This document shows positions 1 to 10,652 of a DNA stretch of 64,000 nucleotides, piece after piece; positions within the stretch are counted from its first letter, which is position 1; each line of letters begins with the position of its first letter. The stretch is from Proteus terrae. GTDB lineage: Bacteria; Pseudomonadota; Gammaproteobacteria; Enterobacterales; Enterobacteriaceae. The notes below the pieces were generated by a model, which searched no databases, was not told where the DNA came from, and was given only the letters and a program-made list of their open reading frames with translations. The stretch lies in assembly GCF_003144325.1 (NCBI RefSeq), contig NZ_PENS01000012.1, positions 62,001-126,000 of the forward strand, written 5' to 3'. The translations under genes and the position numbers were made by a program.

Positions 1-187
1 GGATTTCTTATAATATCCATTATTCATCATCATTAATCGATTTGTGGATTAGCCAATCAGTTTATTTATCTATTATGATGAAACACCAATAGACGAAATA
101 CTCATAAATAAACTCAAATGCTTTATTAGATATTAGGAATTAACACTACTTAAACTTCTGCGTTAAATATATTTGGAAAATTTACCT
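1..187. promoter_or_regulatory. upstream regulatory region of the cai operon
   Basis: This AT-rich stretch has no gene and lies upstream of caiT. In related bacteria the cai operon is divergent from fixABCX, with CRP and CaiF sites between them, so the left edge probably cuts this intergenic region. I could not pick out a convincing CRP or CaiF site. A GGA at 175-177 serves as ribosome-binding site for the ATG at 188. Confidence 0.5.
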
Positions 188-1702
188 ATGAGCAAAGATA
201 ATAAAAAGGCAGGAATAGAACCGAAGGTTTTTTTTCCGCCATTAATCATTGTTGGTATTTTATGCTGGCTAACGGTACGTGATCTTGACGCTTCAAATGA
301 AGTGATTAATGCCGTATTCAGCTATGTTACCAATGTCTGGGGTTGGGCCTTCGAATGGTACATGGTCATTATGTTCGGGGGTTGGTTTTGGTTAGTCTTC
401 GGTCGTTATGCCAATAAACGCCTTGGGGAAGATAAACCTGAATTTAGTACCGCAAGCTGGATCTTTATGATGTTTGCGTCTTGTACATCCGCTGCCGTCC
501 TCTTCTGGGGTTCGATTGAAATATACTACTATATTTCAAGTCCTCCTTTTGGAATGGAAGCTTACTCAACTCAAGCTAAAGAAATTGGTCTTGCTTACAG
601 TTTGTTCCACTGGGGTCCTTTACCTTGGGCAACTTATAGTTTCCTTTCTGTGGCATTCGCTTACTTCTTCTTTGTTCGCAAAATGGAAGTTATCCGTCCA
701 AGTAGCACCTTAACCCCGTTAATTGGTGAAAAACACGTTAATGGGATCGTCGGAACCATTATTGATAACTTCTATCTTGTTGCTTTAATTCTGGCAATGG
801 GAACTAGCCTTGGTTTAGCAACACCATTAGTTACTGAATGTATTCAATACTTATTTGGTATTCCTCATACCCTGCAATTAGACGCCATTATTATCTCTTG
901 CTGGATCTTATTAAACGCGATTTGCGTGGCATTCGGTCTGCAAAAAGGGGTGAAAATCGCCAGTGATATTCGTACTTACCTGAGCTTCTTAATGCTGGGT
1001 TGGGTCTTTATCGTTGGTGGTGCGAGCTTTATCGTCAATTACTTCACTGACTCTGTTGGTACATTGATGATGTATATGCCTCGTATGCTGTTCTATACAG
1101 ACCCAATCGGTAAAGGTGGATTCCCTCAAGGTTGGACTGTCTTCTATTGGGCATGGTGGGTTATTTACGCCATCCAAATGAGTATCTTCTTAGCACGTAT
1201 CTCTAAAGGCCGTACTGTTCGTGAATTATGTTTAGGGATGGTTTCAGGTTTAACCGCAGGAACTTGGTTAATTTGGACAATTCTTGGTGGTAACACCATA
1301 CAACTGATTGACCAAAATATCCTCAACATTCCACAACTGATTGAACAATACGGTGTACCTCGCGCAATCATCGAGACATGGGCGGCATTACCGTTGAGCA
1401 CAGCGACAATGTGGGGCTTCTTTATCCTCTGCTTTATTGCCACTGTCACCTTAATTAACGCCTGTTCTTACACACTAGCAATGTCCACTTGTCGCTCTAT
1501 GAAAGAAGGCTCTGAGCCACCTTTATTAGTGCGTATCGGCTGGTCTGTGCTGGTCGGTGTTATCGGCATCATTCTGCTCGCACTTGGGGGTTTAAAACCA
1601 ATTCAAACCGCCATTATCGCTGGAGGATGCCCACTATTTTTCGTCAATATCATGGTCACCTTGTCCTTTATTAAAGATGCCAAAGTACATTGGAAAGACT
1701 GA
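188..1702 (+). CDS. caiT: CaiT, L-carnitine/gamma-butyrobetaine antiporter
   Basis: Inner-membrane BCCT-family exchanger that imports L-carnitine against gamma-butyrobetaine without an ion gradient. From the ATG at 188 it is 504 residues, the same length as E. coli CaiT. A reading from the upstream TTG at 173 adds five residues and is not preferred because a GGA lies at proper spacing for 188. About twelve hydrophobic segments are visible. The BCCT hallmarks are present: the FHWG segment and the tryptophan-rich FYWAWW stretch followed by Tyr and Met, which form the substrate cage in known CaiT structures. It is the first gene of a same-strand operon with caiABCDE. Confidence 0.96.
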   Translation: MSKDNKKAGIEPKVFFPPLIIVGILCWLTVRDLDASNEVINAVFSYVTNVWGWAFEWYMVIMFGGWFWLVFGRYANKRLGEDKPEFSTASWIFMMFASCTSAAVLFWGSIEIYYYISSPPFGMEAYSTQAKEIGLAYSLFHWGPLPWATYSFLSVAFAYFFFVRKMEVIRPSSTLTPLIGEKHVNGIVGTIIDNFYLVALILAMGTSLGLATPLVTECIQYLFGIPHTLQLDAIIISCWILLNAICVAFGLQKGVKIASDIRTYLSFLMLGWVFIVGGASFIVNYFTDSVGTLMMYMPRMLFYTDPIGKGGFPQGWTVFYWAWWVIYAIQMSIFLARISKGRTVRELCLGMVSGLTAGTWLIWTILGGNTIQLIDQNILNIPQLIEQYGVPRAIIETWAALPLSTATMWGFFILCFIATVTLINACSYTLAMSTCRSMKEGSEPPLLVRIGWSVLVGVIGIILLALGGLKPIQTAIIAGGCPLFFVNIMVTLSFIKDAKVHWKD

Positions 1703-1743
1703 TCCGCTATACGCAAAGAATGACATATTAAGAGGTTATTAAC

Positions 1744-2886
1744 ATGGATTTTAGATTGAATGATGAGCAGGAACTGTTTGTTGACGGTGTCCGCGAATTA
1801 ATGGCCAGTGAAAACTGGGAAGCTTATTTCGCACAGTGTGATCGCGAAAGTAAATACCCAGAACGTTTTGTCAAAGCCTTAGCGGATATGGAAATTGACA
1901 ATCTGCTTATCCCTGAAGAGCACGGTGGCTTAAATGCAGGTTTTGTTACTGTTGCGGCAATCTGGATGGAATTAGGTCGCTTAGGTGCGCCAACTTACGT
2001 GCTTTATCAATTGCCGGGTGGATTTAACACCGTCTTGCGTGAAGGGACTCAAGAGCAAATTGATAAAATTATGGCGTTCCGCGGTACGGGTAAACAGATG
2101 TGGAACTCTGCAATTACAGAACCCGGCGCAGGCTCTGACGTAGGTAGCTTACAAACTACTTATACCCGTAAAGATGGCAAAGTTTACCTCAATGGTAGCA
2201 AGTGCTTTATCACTAGTAGTGCCTATACCCCTTACGTTGTTGTGATGAGCCGTGATTCAGCGTCTCCAGATAAACCTATCTTCACTGAATGGTTTGTGGA
2301 TATGAGCAAACCGGGTATCAAAGTAAACAAGTTAGAAAAACTAGGTTTACGTATGGATAGCTGCTGTGAAATCACTTTCGACAACGTTGAACTTGAAGAA
2401 AAAGACATGTTTGGTCGTGAAGGTAACGGCTTTAACCGTGTGAAAGAAGAGTTCGACCACGAGCGTTTTTTAGTGGCACTCACTAACTACGGTACAGCGA
2501 TGTGTGCATTTGAAGATGCAGCGCGTTATGCCAACCAACGTGTGCAATTTGGTGAAGCTATCGGCCGTTTCCAACTTATTCAAGAAAAATTCGCTCATAT
2601 GGCGATCAAACTCAATTCAATGCGCAACATGTTATATGAAACTGCATGGAAGAGTGACAACAACTTAATCACTTCTGGTGATGCAGCTATGTGTAAATAC
2701 TTCTGTGCAAATGCGGCGTTTGAAGTAGTTGATAGTGCAATGCAAGTGCTTGGTGGTGTCGGTATTGCTGGCGAGCACCGTATTTCTCGTTTCTGGCGTG
2801 ACCTTCGTGTTGACCGTGTATCTGGTGGTTCTGATGAAATGCAGATCCTGACATTAGGACGTTCAGTACTTAAACAGTATCGCTAA
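1744..2886 (+). CDS. caiA: CaiA, crotonobetainyl-CoA reductase
   Basis: Acyl-CoA-dehydrogenase-family flavoprotein that reduces crotonobetainyl-CoA to gamma-butyrobetainyl-CoA, the anaerobic electron-accepting step of carnitine metabolism. It is 380 residues, the family's usual length. The protein opens with the N-terminal helical domain (MDFRLNDEQ), carries the FAD/substrate beta-domain motif [12 protein letters not shown] around residue 125, and ends with the C-terminal helical domain holding [19 protein letters not shown]. It starts 41 bases after caiT behind an AGAGG ribosome-binding site. Electrons are expected from FixABCX, whose genes are not in the window. Confidence 0.96.
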   Translation: MDFRLNDEQELFVDGVRELMASENWEAYFAQCDRESKYPERFVKALADMEIDNLLIPEEHGGLNAGFVTVAAIWMELGRLGAPTYVLYQLPGGFNTVLREGTQEQIDKIMAFRGTGKQMWNSAITEPGAGSDVGSLQTTYTRKDGKVYLNGSKCFITSSAYTPYVVVMSRDSASPDKPIFTEWFVDMSKPGIKVNKLEKLGLRMDSCCEITFDNVELEEKDMFGREGNGFNRVKEEFDHERFLVALTNYGTAMCAFEDAARYANQRVQFGEAIGRFQLIQEKFAHMAIKLNSMRNMLYETAWKSDNNLITSGDAAMCKYFCANAAFEVVDSAMQVLGGVGIAGEHRISRFWRDLRVDRVSGGSDEMQILTLGRSVLKQYR

Positions 2887-2902
2887 TTAATCACGAATAA
2901 CT

Positions 2903-2928
2903 CTCTCATCAAATGATGAGAGGGTTTT
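2903..2928 (+). terminator. hairpin between caiA and caiB, possible attenuator
   Basis: CTCTCATCA pairs with TGATGAGAG (nine bases, two-base loop) and is followed by GGTTTTC. It sits between two genes of the same operon, so it may partly terminate transcription or protect the 3' end of the caiTA message, giving more transporter and reductase than downstream enzymes. The T-tract is short, so complete termination is unlikely. Confidence 0.5.
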
Positions 2929-2955
2929 CACTCAGACCACTTACGAGGTGATGCT

Positions 2956-4176
2956 ATGACAGAACATTTACCAATGCCACAATTCGGCCCACTTTCAGGG
3001 GTTCGTGTTGTGTTTTCAGGAATTGAAATTGCAGGGCCATTCGCAGGACAAATGTTCGCAGAATGGGGAGCTGAAGTGATTTGGATTGAAAACGTTGCAT
3101 GGGCTGACACCATTCGCGTTCAACCTCACTACCCTCAACTTTCTCGCCGTAATCTTCATGCACTATCGTTAAATATCTTTAAAGACGAAGGTCGTGATGC
3201 GTTCCTAAAATTAATGGAAACAACCGACATCTTTATCGAAGCAAGTAAAGGCCCTGCCTTTGCACGTCGCGGTATTACGGATGAAGTATTATGGGAACAT
3301 AACCCTAAATTAGTTATCGCTCATTTATCGGGTTTTGGTCAATATGGCGATCCGCAATATACCAACTTACCCGCTTATAACACCATTGCTCAGGCTTTCA
3401 GTGGTTACCTTATTCAAAACGGTGACAAAGATCAGCCAATGCCAGCCTTCCCTTATACCGCAGACTATTTCTCAGGGATGACCGCAACCACTTCTGCGTT
3501 AGCGGCACTGTATAAAGTTCAACAAACAGGCAAAGGCGAAAGTATTGATATTGCTATGTATGAAGTAATGTTGCGTATGGGGCAATACTTCATGATGGAT
3601 TATTTCAATGGTGGCGAAATCTGCCCTCGTATGACCAAAGGGAAAGATCCGTACTATGCCGGTTGTGGGCTTTACCGTTGCCAAGATGGTTATATCGTGA
3701 TGGAAGTTGTCGGTATCACTCAAATTCAAGAAATCTTCAAAGATATCGGACTTGCTCATCTGCTTGGTACACCGGAAGTGCCTGAAGGCACTCAACTTAT
3801 TCACCGTATTAATTGCCCTCATGGTCAATTATTTGAAGACAAATTAGATGAATGGCTAGCTAAGCAACCCATCACAGAAGTACTCAAACGTCTTTCAGAA
3901 CTCAATATTGCTAGCGCTAAAGTGCTGACTATTCCAGAGCTTGAAGACAATCCGCAATATGTCGCGCGTGAATCGATTACCGAATGGCAAACCATGAATG
4001 GCGAAACCTGCAAAGGGCCGAATGTGATGCCTAAATTCAAAAATAATCCGGGAAAAATATGGCGTGGTATGCCATCTCACGGCATGGATACAAACGCGAT
4101 TTTGAAAAATATCGGTTATAGCGAAGAACAAATCAGGGGGCTGGTCGATAAGGGACTGGCTAAAATCGTAAAGTAA
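2956..4176 (+). CDS. caiB: CaiB, gamma-butyrobetainyl-CoA:carnitine CoA-transferase
   Basis: Class III CoA-transferase that moves CoA from gamma-butyrobetainyl-CoA to L-carnitine or crotonobetaine. It is 406 residues, against 405 in E. coli. The segment PYTADYFSG contains Asp170, which corresponds to the catalytic aspartate (Asp169 in E. coli CaiB) that forms the acyl-aspartate intermediate. The large and small domains typical of the interlocked class III dimer are present. The start follows an ACGAGGTG ribosome-binding site. It lies in the cai operon between caiA and caiC. Confidence 0.95.
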   Translation: MTEHLPMPQFGPLSGVRVVFSGIEIAGPFAGQMFAEWGAEVIWIENVAWADTIRVQPHYPQLSRRNLHALSLNIFKDEGRDAFLKLMETTDIFIEASKGPAFARRGITDEVLWEHNPKLVIAHLSGFGQYGDPQYTNLPAYNTIAQAFSGYLIQNGDKDQPMPAFPYTADYFSGMTATTSALAALYKVQQTGKGESIDIAMYEVMLRMGQYFMMDYFNGGEICPRMTKGKDPYYAGCGLYRCQDGYIVMEVVGITQIQEIFKDIGLAHLLGTPEVPEGTQLIHRINCPHGQLFEDKLDEWLAKQPITEVLKRLSELNIASAKVLTIPELEDNPQYVARESITEWQTMNGETCKGPNVMPKFKNNPGKIWRGMPSHGMDTNAILKNIGYSEEQIRGLVDKGLAKIVK

Positions 4177-4249
4177 CACTGTAAAATTCAGGCCTTGTGT
4201 AGGCATAAAGCATGTCTGAATTTACAGCAAAAGATAGGGTAACAGTTTA

Positions 4250-5806
4250 ATGGATGTGATTGGCAAACAAAACTTACGTCAGATGTGGGATGATTTGGCA
4301 GAGGTTTATGGTACAAAAACAGCGCTAATTTTTGAATCCGCACAAGGACAAGTGAGACAATTTAGCTACAGTGAATTAAATGAAGAGATAAATAGAACCG
4401 CAAATCTTTTTCATGCTGGTGGCATAAAAAAAGGCGATCACGTTGCCTTACATCTTGATAACTGTCCTGAGTTTTTCTTTTGCTGGTTTGGCTTGGCAAA
4501 AATTGGCGCTGTTATGGTGCCAATTAATGCGCGCTTTATGTATGAAGAGAGCGCATGGATAATCAATCACTGCCAAGCTCATTACGTGATCACTCGCGAT
4601 AATTTCTATCCTATTTACCAACCTATGTTGCAGGATGAACAATGCCCTTTAACGCAACTGTTTTTAATAACAGAAAACAGTCTGCCTGCTGAAAAAGGCG
4701 TTATCGACTTTTTAAAAGAGAAAGCCAAGCACCCTGTTACGCTTAATCATCACACACCATTAAGTGTGGATGACACTGCTGAAATTCTTTTTACCTCAGG
4801 AACAACGTCTCAACCTAAAGGCGTAGTTATCACACACTATAACCTACGCTTTGCGGGTTATTACTCATCATGGCAAAACGCATTACGTGAAGACGACATT
4901 TATCTTACGGTTATGCCTGCCTTTCATATTGACTGCCAATGCACTGCATCACTCGCCGCATTTTCTGTGGGGGCCACCTTTGTATTGTTAGAAAAATACA
5001 GTGCCAGAGCCTTTTGGAAACAGATCCTTAAATACCAAGCAACGGTCGCGGAATGTATTCCAATGATGATGAGAACCTTAATGGCTCAACCTGTTTCATC
5101 AGAAGAAAAGCAACACAAATTACGTGAAGTGATGTTTTACCTCAATCTTGCTGACGAAGAAAAAGATGCCTTCCTTGAACGCTTTAACGTGCGATTACTC
5201 ACCTCTTATGGCATGACAGAAACCATTGTTGGTTTAATTGGTGACAGACCCGGCGATAAACGCCGTTGGCCCTCAATTGGTAGACCTGGTTTTTGCTATC
5301 AAGCTCAAATCAGGGACAAACAAAATAATGAAGTCCCTGATGGAGTTGTAGGTGAAATTTGCGTAAAAGGCGAACCCGGAAAAACTATTTTTAAAGAGTA
5401 TTACAACCGACCTGATGCTACAGCAAAAGCCTTAGAGCCTGATGGTTGGTTACATACTGGTGATTATGGTTATCGTGATGATGAAGGCTTTTTCTATTTC
5501 GTTGATCGTAGCTGCAATATGATCAAACGCGGTGGAGAGAATGTCTCTTGTGTTGAGATTGAAAACATCATTTCTTCACATCCTAAAATTCAAGATGTGG
5601 CTGTAATTGGTGTCCCTGACAACATTCGCGATGAAGCGATCAAAGCATTTGTTGTACTGGTTGAAAATGAGACCTTGAGTAAAGAAGAGTTCTTCCATTT
5701 CTGTGAGCAAAATATGGCGAAATTCAAAGTCCCCTCTGAAGTTGAATTTAGAGATGGCTTACCTCGTAACTGCTCAGGAAAAGTGATTAAAAAGCATTTG
5801 AAATAA
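4250..5806 (+). CDS. caiC: CaiC, carnitine/crotonobetaine:CoA ligase
   Basis: AMP-forming acyl-CoA synthetase that primes the pathway by activating carnitine, crotonobetaine or gamma-butyrobetaine with CoA. It is 518 residues, against 517 in E. coli. The adenylation motifs appear in order: [11 protein letters not shown] near residue 183, TSYGMTE near 321, GWLHTGDYG near 401, and the C-terminal catalytic lysine in SGKVIKK. The long caiB-caiC gap (73 bases) holds an imperfect hairpin at 4179-4227. It is an ordinary cai operon member. Confidence 0.95.
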   Translation: MDVIGKQNLRQMWDDLAEVYGTKTALIFESAQGQVRQFSYSELNEEINRTANLFHAGGIKKGDHVALHLDNCPEFFFCWFGLAKIGAVMVPINARFMYEESAWIINHCQAHYVITRDNFYPIYQPMLQDEQCPLTQLFLITENSLPAEKGVIDFLKEKAKHPVTLNHHTPLSVDDTAEILFTSGTTSQPKGVVITHYNLRFAGYYSSWQNALREDDIYLTVMPAFHIDCQCTASLAAFSVGATFVLLEKYSARAFWKQILKYQATVAECIPMMMRTLMAQPVSSEEKQHKLREVMFYLNLADEEKDAFLERFNVRLLTSYGMTETIVGLIGDRPGDKRRWPSIGRPGFCYQAQIRDKQNNEVPDGVVGEICVKGEPGKTIFKEYYNRPDATAKALEPDGWLHTGDYGYRDDEGFFYFVDRSCNMIKRGGENVSCVEIENIISSHPKIQDVAVIGVPDNIRDEAIKAFVVLVENETLSKEEFFHFCEQNMAKFKVPSEVEFRDGLPRNCSGKVIKKHLK

Positions 5807-5882
5807 GACATAGGTAGGTTTAACCACAAATTAATAACCTCAATCATAAATGCTTATTTTTGATGACGAAAAGGAATACAAC

Positions 5883-6668
5883 ATGAGCCAGTCATTACAC
5901 CTAACAACTCGTGGTTCAGTACTTGAAATTGTATTAGACAGACCAAAAGCGAATGCTATTGATGCGAAAACAAGCCATGAAATGGGCGAAGTTTTTCTGC
6001 GTTTTCGTGATGATCCTAACTTACGTGTCGCGATTATTACAGGTGCAGGTGAACGCTTTTTCTCTGCAGGATGGGATTTAAAAGCAGCGGCTGAAGGTGA
6101 AGCACCTGATGCTGACTTTGGTGCTGGTGGTTTTGCGGGTTTAACTGAGCTTTTCAATCTGGATAAACCTGTCATTGCTGCGGTTAACGGCTATGCTTTT
6201 GGTGGTGGTTTTGAATTAGCACTTGCTGCCGACATGATGGTTTGTTCAGACAATGCTTCTTTTGCTTTACCTGAAGCACAGTTAGGTATTGTACCTGACA
6301 GCGGCGGTGTTCTGCGTTTACCTAAACGTTTACCACCCGCTATCGTCAATGAGATGTTGATGACAGGTCGTCGCATGAATGCCGATGAAGCGCTGCGTTG
6401 GGGTATTGCAAACCGTGTTGTCAGCTCCGCTGAACTTATGGACAGCGCACGCGAGCTTGCAGACCAAATTGCCAACAGTGCCCCACTGGCTGTTGCTGCA
6501 TTAAAAGAGATTTACCGCGCTACCAGCGAACTTTCTATTGAGGAAGGTTACAAGCTCATGCGCAGTGGTGTGCTAAAACATTACCCAAGTGTTTTACATT
6601 CAGAAGACGCCACAGAAGGCCCATTAGCCTTTGCTGAAAAACGCGCACCTGAGTGGAAAGGTCGATAG
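5883..6668 (+). CDS. caiD: CaiD, crotonobetainyl-CoA hydratase
   Basis: Crotonase-fold enzyme that interconverts L-carnitinyl-CoA and crotonobetainyl-CoA. From the ATG at 5883, preceded by AAAAGGAA, the protein is 261 residues, identical in length to E. coli CaiD. The longer open frame from 5850 adds eleven unrelated residues and is rejected. Visible motifs are the oxyanion-hole segment SAGWDLKA near residue 63 and the crotonase signature [17 protein letters not shown] near 103, followed by [15 protein letters not shown]. It is operonic with caiC and caiE. Confidence 0.95.
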   Translation: MSQSLHLTTRGSVLEIVLDRPKANAIDAKTSHEMGEVFLRFRDDPNLRVAIITGAGERFFSAGWDLKAAAEGEAPDADFGAGGFAGLTELFNLDKPVIAAVNGYAFGGGFELALAADMMVCSDNASFALPEAQLGIVPDSGGVLRLPKRLPPAIVNEMLMTGRRMNADEALRWGIANRVVSSAELMDSARELADQIANSAPLAVAALKEIYRATSELSIEEGYKLMRSGVLKHYPSVLHSEDATEGPLAFAEKRAPEWKGR

Positions 6669-6707
6669 TTATCGTTAATCTCGATAATACAACAAAGAGG
6701 AAAACTG

Positions 6708-7301
6708 ATGAGTATCTACGCGTTTGAAGGTCTTATTCCTGTGGTTCATCCAACAGCTTATGTTCATCCATCTGCTGTATTAATTGGTGATGTGATTATC
6801 GGTGCGGGTGTTTATATCGGCCCCTTGGCATCACTAAGAGGGGATTATGGGCGCTTGATTGTTGAAGCAGGTGCCAACCTTCAAGACGGCTGTATCATGC
6901 ACGGTTATACCGATATGGATACCATTGTTAGAGAAAATGGGCATATTGGACACGGTGCAATTCTCCACAGTTGCATTATCGGGCGTGACAGCTTAGTGGG
7001 TATGAACAGCGTGATTATGGATGGTGCAGTGATTGGCGAAGAAAGTATTGTTGCCGCCATGAGCTTTGTAAAAGCAGGCTTTCAAGGACAATCTCGGCAA
7101 ATGCTGATTGGTAGCCCTGCAAAACATGTGCGGGATATTACTGATAATGACATGGAATGGAAGCGTATGAACACACGCGAATATCAAGACTTGGCTGTTC
7201 GTTGTCGTCAAAATTTAGTTGAAACTACGCCATTAACTGCACCAGAACCTAATCGCCCGCGTTTACACGGTACAACAGATGTAAAGCCGAAAGGTCAGTA
7301 A
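6708..7301 (+). CDS. caiE: CaiE, left-handed beta-helix hexapeptide protein of the cai operon
   Basis: A 197-residue hexapeptide-repeat protein related to gamma-class carbonic anhydrases and PaaY. In E. coli, CaiE raises CaiB and CaiD activity and has been suggested to help make or exchange their CoA-type cofactor; its exact reaction is unsettled. Repeats of the form V/I-G-x-x-V/I run from about residue 20 to 140, and possible metal-ligand histidines occur in MHGYTD and [10 protein letters not shown]. It is the last cai gene and is followed by a strong terminator. Confidence 0.93.
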   Translation: MSIYAFEGLIPVVHPTAYVHPSAVLIGDVIIGAGVYIGPLASLRGDYGRLIVEAGANLQDGCIMHGYTDMDTIVRENGHIGHGAILHSCIIGRDSLVGMNSVIMDGAVIGEESIVAAMSFVKAGFQGQSRQMLIGSPAKHVRDITDNDMEWKRMNTREYQDLAVRCRQNLVETTPLTAPEPNRPRLHGTTDVKPKGQ

Positions 7302-7307
7302 CAAACT

Positions 7308-7334
7308 ACGACAGGCGTTGTGAGCGCCTGTCGT
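7308..7334. terminator. terminator between convergent caiE and caiF
   Basis: ACGACAGGCG and CGCCTGTCGT form a perfect ten-base stem around a seven-base loop, 6 bases after the caiE stop. The plus-strand 3' side (CATTATTC) is only moderately T-rich. The position between convergent genes fits a terminator acting on the cai operon and perhaps on caiF. Confidence 0.75.
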
Positions 7335-7374
7335 CATTATTCAAATTATTTAGCATGAAAGGAAGTCACGTAAA

Positions 7375-7767
7375 TTAGCGACGTTGAGATTTTGACAACA
7401 TCCATTGCCATTTTTGCTCATGGTTCAATCCATGAGGGATCATCGCTGCTAATTTTTCAGGAGAACTTTGACTACTTTTTTCTTGAATATGGCCTTTTAA
7501 ACGTGAATAAACTTGAGGATCAATATGACTGACTTTGATCATCCGTTGGCACTGACAGCCTCTACCTTCTAGTTGGTTAGGTACACTTTTCGTTTCACAC
7601 TCAATTTCTTTTACATCAGAAAGAATGTAAGAAACGATATTAATTGCATTGCATTGAGGAATATCGAATTTTTTTGCAATTTCCTTTGCACTTACCCAAC
7701 GTTCTTGCTCTTGAACCCAGTCAGCAATTGACAGATAGAGTGGCTTACTCATGTATTCTTCACACAT
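7375..7767 (-). CDS. caiF: CaiF, transcriptional activator of the cai and fix operons
   Basis: Small cytoplasmic activator that responds to carnitine under anaerobiosis and switches on cai and fix transcription. It is 130 residues, against 131 in E. coli. Features shared with E. coli CaiF include the start MCEEY, the KPLYLSIADW opening, the segment NQLEGRGCQCQR with its Cys-x-Cys, and the ending NHEQKWQWMLSKSQRR. A helix-turn-helix probably spans residues 20-55. The start is set by GGAG five bases before the ATG. It is convergent with caiE, the same arrangement as in E. coli. Confidence 0.93.
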   Translation of the reverse strand: MCEEYMSKPLYLSIADWVQEQERWVSAKEIAKKFDIPQCNAINIVSYILSDVKEIECETKSVPNQLEGRGCQCQRMIKVSHIDPQVYSRLKGHIQEKSSQSSPEKLAAMIPHGLNHEQKWQWMLSKSQRR

Positions 7768-8584
7768 AATTACTCCAATATCACAAATGAAATTTTATTT
7801 ATCGCTAAATAAAGATAATAACTATATATGTTAATTATCATTGCACCGCGGAGTATCGGTTTTCCCTGTTAATTTGATAAGTTAACAGACTCATCAAAAT
7901 AATACTTAGTTTATTTTTAACAACCAAACTCTTTAATTAACACGTCAGTCACAATTTATTATTTTGTTATTAAATCAAAAGTAATAACAATTAAACCGAG
8001 TAAAAACAAAAAATCAATTAAATATTAAAATATAAAACACACCATTAAAAACATGATTTATCACATTGATTTTAAAAGCATTTTAATCAACAAAATAAAA
8101 AAGAAATAGATTATATTAATAATCCATTTATAGACTAAGATTATAATAATAGATTTTAATTTAGATTGCCAGAAAGGTGGCTTATTATTAGATATAAATC
8201 AATAATTGTTTATCTTCGCTTGCTGATAGGCCTATAAAATATTCATTAGAAAAATTAAAGATTAAATAGAGTGATAGGAAAGAATTTAATTTTAATACCC
8301 ATTTATCTATTATATTATCAATAATCAGACCAGATAATAATAATTATAAATCATACATCTATAATATAATCCTATAAAATTAGCAAAAATAAGCAGATGA
8401 TCGCTCTATTTAAAATCACTAATAAAAGAAGATTATTTCAATAAAGATTATCTATTTATTTTCATTTAAAAATAATGAAATATTATTTCAAATAAGACTC
8501 ATTTACGCTTATCTCAAATAAATATCAATTAAGCGCTATATAAATAGAATAGCGCTTGATCATATAACATCTAAGTAGATCCTA
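7768..8584. other. gene-free AT-rich region between caiF and fsa
   Basis: About 800 bases with no credible reading frame on either strand. The left end must contain the caiF promoter, and the right end holds a terminator-like hairpin of the aldolase gene (8531-8557). The rest is very AT-rich with many short A/T runs and no repeat or RNA gene that I can recognise. Confidence 0.6.
8531..8557 (-). terminator. hairpin downstream of the fructose-6-phosphate aldolase gene
   Basis: AAGCGCTAT pairs perfectly with ATAGCGCTT across a nine-base loop, about 28 bases after the aldolase stop codon on the minus strand. The following minus-strand sequence is AT-rich but lacks a clean T-run, so termination may be inefficient. 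Confidence 0.5.
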
Positions 8585-9247
8585 CTAAAGAAGGCGACGA
8601 TCAAATGCAGTTTGCCAATCATCGGCGAATCTATTTACCGCATCATCCACAACCGGAGAACGAATAATAGAGTAAGCAAGCTCAATCGGTAATGTCACTG
8701 AAGAAGCGCCTGCTAATAAACAATCGACCACTTGTCGTGGTGTTTTAAAACTCGCTGCTAGGATTTTTGTGGGTAAATTATGCATAGTAATTAGAGTTTG
8801 TAACTCTTTTACCACTCTTACGCCATCAGAGCCTTGTCTATCCATTCGATGCACATAAGGAGCAATATAATCAGCGCCTGCTAATGCCGCCATTAACCCT
8901 TGAGACACACTGTAAATTGCAGTGCCCAATACCAGCATATTTTTTTGCTTTAATTGTTTAATAGCGACAAGCCCTGCTTCTGTAACAGGAATTTTAATCA
9001 CGGTATTATCCGCAATATTTCCGATACGCAATGCTTCTTCAATCATGGTATCGACATCACTGGCAATGACCTGTGCAAATACCCGACCTTTACCACCCAT
9101 AGCCGCTTTTAACTCAGGTAACAACGTTTCAATATCTTGTGCTGATTTAGCAATAATAGACGGATTGGTAGTGACACCTGCAATAGGAAGAACTTGAGAG
9201 AGTTTTCTGACTTCTTCGATATCCGCTGTATCTAAATAAATTTCCAT
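8585..9247 (-). CDS. fsa: fructose-6-phosphate aldolase (transaldolase-like, FSA/MipB)
   Basis: Class I aldolase of the transaldolase family that cleaves fructose 6-phosphate to dihydroxyacetone and glyceraldehyde 3-phosphate. It is 220 residues, as in E. coli FsaA. The Schiff-base lysine is Lys85 in VIKIPVTEAG. Other family segments are TTNPSIIAKS near residue 26, the GADYIAPYVHRMDRQG stretch near 127, and AASFKTPRQ near 165. The ATG follows a GAGG ribosome-binding site. It is monocistronic. The physiological role of FSA enzymes is not settled, though roles in dihydroxyacetone or glycerol metabolism are proposed. Confidence 0.92.
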   Translation of the reverse strand: MEIYLDTADIEEVRKLSQVLPIAGVTTNPSIIAKSAQDIETLLPELKAAMGGKGRVFAQVIASDVDTMIEEALRIGNIADNTVIKIPVTEAGLVAIKQLKQKNMLVLGTAIYSVSQGLMAALAGADYIAPYVHRMDRQGSDGVRVVKELQTLITMHNLPTKILAASFKTPRQVVDCLLAGASSVTLPIELAYSIIRSPVVDDAVNRFADDWQTAFDRRLL

Positions 9248-9345
9248 AATCGCGCCTCAATAATGTTGGTTTTTAAGCTAAATAATTATAGGTATAACGT
9301 AAAAAGTAGCATTGTGCGCGATGGATTTCTAGTGGTTCCAATAAA

Positions 9346-9371
9346 AATAGCGCCCGAGTAGAGGCGCTATT
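9346..9371 (-). terminator. terminator upstream of fsa, serving the chitin-binding protein gene
   Basis: AATAGCGCC and GGCGCTATT form a nine-base stem with an eight-base loop. Read on the minus strand it is followed by TTTTTATT, so it terminates transcription arriving from the chitin-binding protein gene, whose stop lies about 170 bases upstream. Confidence 0.7.
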
Positions 9372-9538
9372 AATTAAATAACAATAATAAATGATTATAG
9401 TTTCTAGTTAATAAAAAACACTAACTCTGATCCAAATTTAGAATTCGGATTTATGATCTATTTATAATTTAAAATAAATAAGATTGAGTACAATACCATT
9501 ATTGATATTAAATAATTTCTTCTATTACGTTAAATTGA

Positions 9539-10150
9539 TTATTTTTTAAAGTCAGCATCAATGACTTGATAAAATGCATTGCCTGTATCTGCAATATTCC
9601 AAACGCCTAAAATAACCTGATAACCTGAACGTTCTGGTATATTACAGTTTAATTCTACGGTTGCTGTTGGTATTTTCCCATTATCATCTTGTTGGCAAAA
9701 TGGTGTTAAATCAAAATCAGCACGAGTCAGTGGTTTATTTACATCCCACTCTGGTTTGGTAATAAAGAATTGCCATGAAGCTGTACTGTGTTTAGCGGTT
9801 AATGTCCATTTAAAGGTATTTTCTCCACTTTTCATTGCTACTTTATGCCAGCGATCAGCACTTTGTTCATTTAAAGCAGAAAAAGCCTCTTTTCCACCAC
9901 TAGCAATTTGACCATCAGCAGGCCCATCGTTAGGAAAGCCTTTTAGCCCTTCAATTGATTGAGGTTCATACTGTATTGGACCACAATCTTTATTTAAATT
10001 TTTCCCTTTTGCTGAACAAAGAAAAGCTCTGCTCGGAGGGACATCAATATAGCCATGTTTTAACGTCACATCAGCTGACGCTGTTGAAATAAAACCCGCT
10101 GATGATAGTAATAATGTTGCAGTGAATACCATAAGTTTATTTTTCTTCAT
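9539..10150 (-). CDS. secreted chitin-binding / lytic polysaccharide monooxygenase-like protein (AA10, CBP21-like)
   Basis: A 203-residue secreted protein closely resembling Serratia CBP21 (197 residues), an AA10 copper enzyme that oxidatively cleaves chitin. Shared segments are HGYIDVPPSRAFLC, YEPQSIEGLKGFP, LTAKHSTASWQFFITKP and NAFYQVIDAD, so the second copper-ligand histidine and the axial Phe region are kept. Odd point: the best signal-peptidase site follows Ala-Ser-Ala, leaving Asp-Val-Thr-Leu-Lys before the histidine that must be the N-terminus in an active enzyme. Either cleavage is atypical, the N-terminus is trimmed, or the protein only binds chitin. GAGG precedes the ATG. Confidence 0.88.
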   Translation of the reverse strand: MKKNKLMVFTATLLLSSAGFISTASADVTLKHGYIDVPPSRAFLCSAKGKNLNKDCGPIQYEPQSIEGLKGFPNDGPADGQIASGGKEAFSALNEQSADRWHKVAMKSGENTFKWTLTAKHSTASWQFFITKPEWDVNKPLTRADFDLTPFCQQDDNGKIPTATVELNCNIPERSGYQVILGVWNIADTGNAFYQVIDADFKK

Positions 10151-10652
10151 AATAAAGCCTCATAATTATTAATAAGTGTTTTTAAATATAATGATTGCAT
10201 CAATCACAATATATACTAGTCAAAAAAAGATAATTAAACATGCATTTATTTATATTTGTGAGCAATATCGCGGTTTATTTTAATATTAAAATGAGACTAA
10301 CACGGTAATTTAATATTTATTAGATATACAATTTATTGTAGAAATAAAAATAAAGAAATTAAAAATAGAAAAAAATGACTAAACATAAAATAGATTTCCC
10401 TATTAAAAATTATTACTTTCCATTGCCTAAATAATTTAAAATAAGTATTTATTAATAACAATATCACCTTAAGTTAAATATCATATATATAAGAAAATAA
10501 CCCCGTAAGAAAAGAGTTTGATCTTATTATTTTATTTTTTACGCTTGACTCCCCCTATAAAAACATCAAGTCGATTGATTTATATACACAAGAATATCTA
10601 TTTTACATAATGATAAAAATAGCTGATATTGCAATGACACTACGTTAATCAA
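10151..10652. other. gene-free AT-rich region
   Basis: About 500 bases between the chitin-binding gene start and the recX stop. It should contain the promoter of the chitin-binding gene and the 3' end of the recX transcript. No reading frame, hairpin with a T-run, or repeat stood out. Confidence 0.55.

Noticed and set aside
4179-4227. Terminator between caiB and caiC
   Set aside because: The stem is good but is not followed by a T-run, and caiC is clearly operonic, so it is treated as a possible RNA-processing hairpin.
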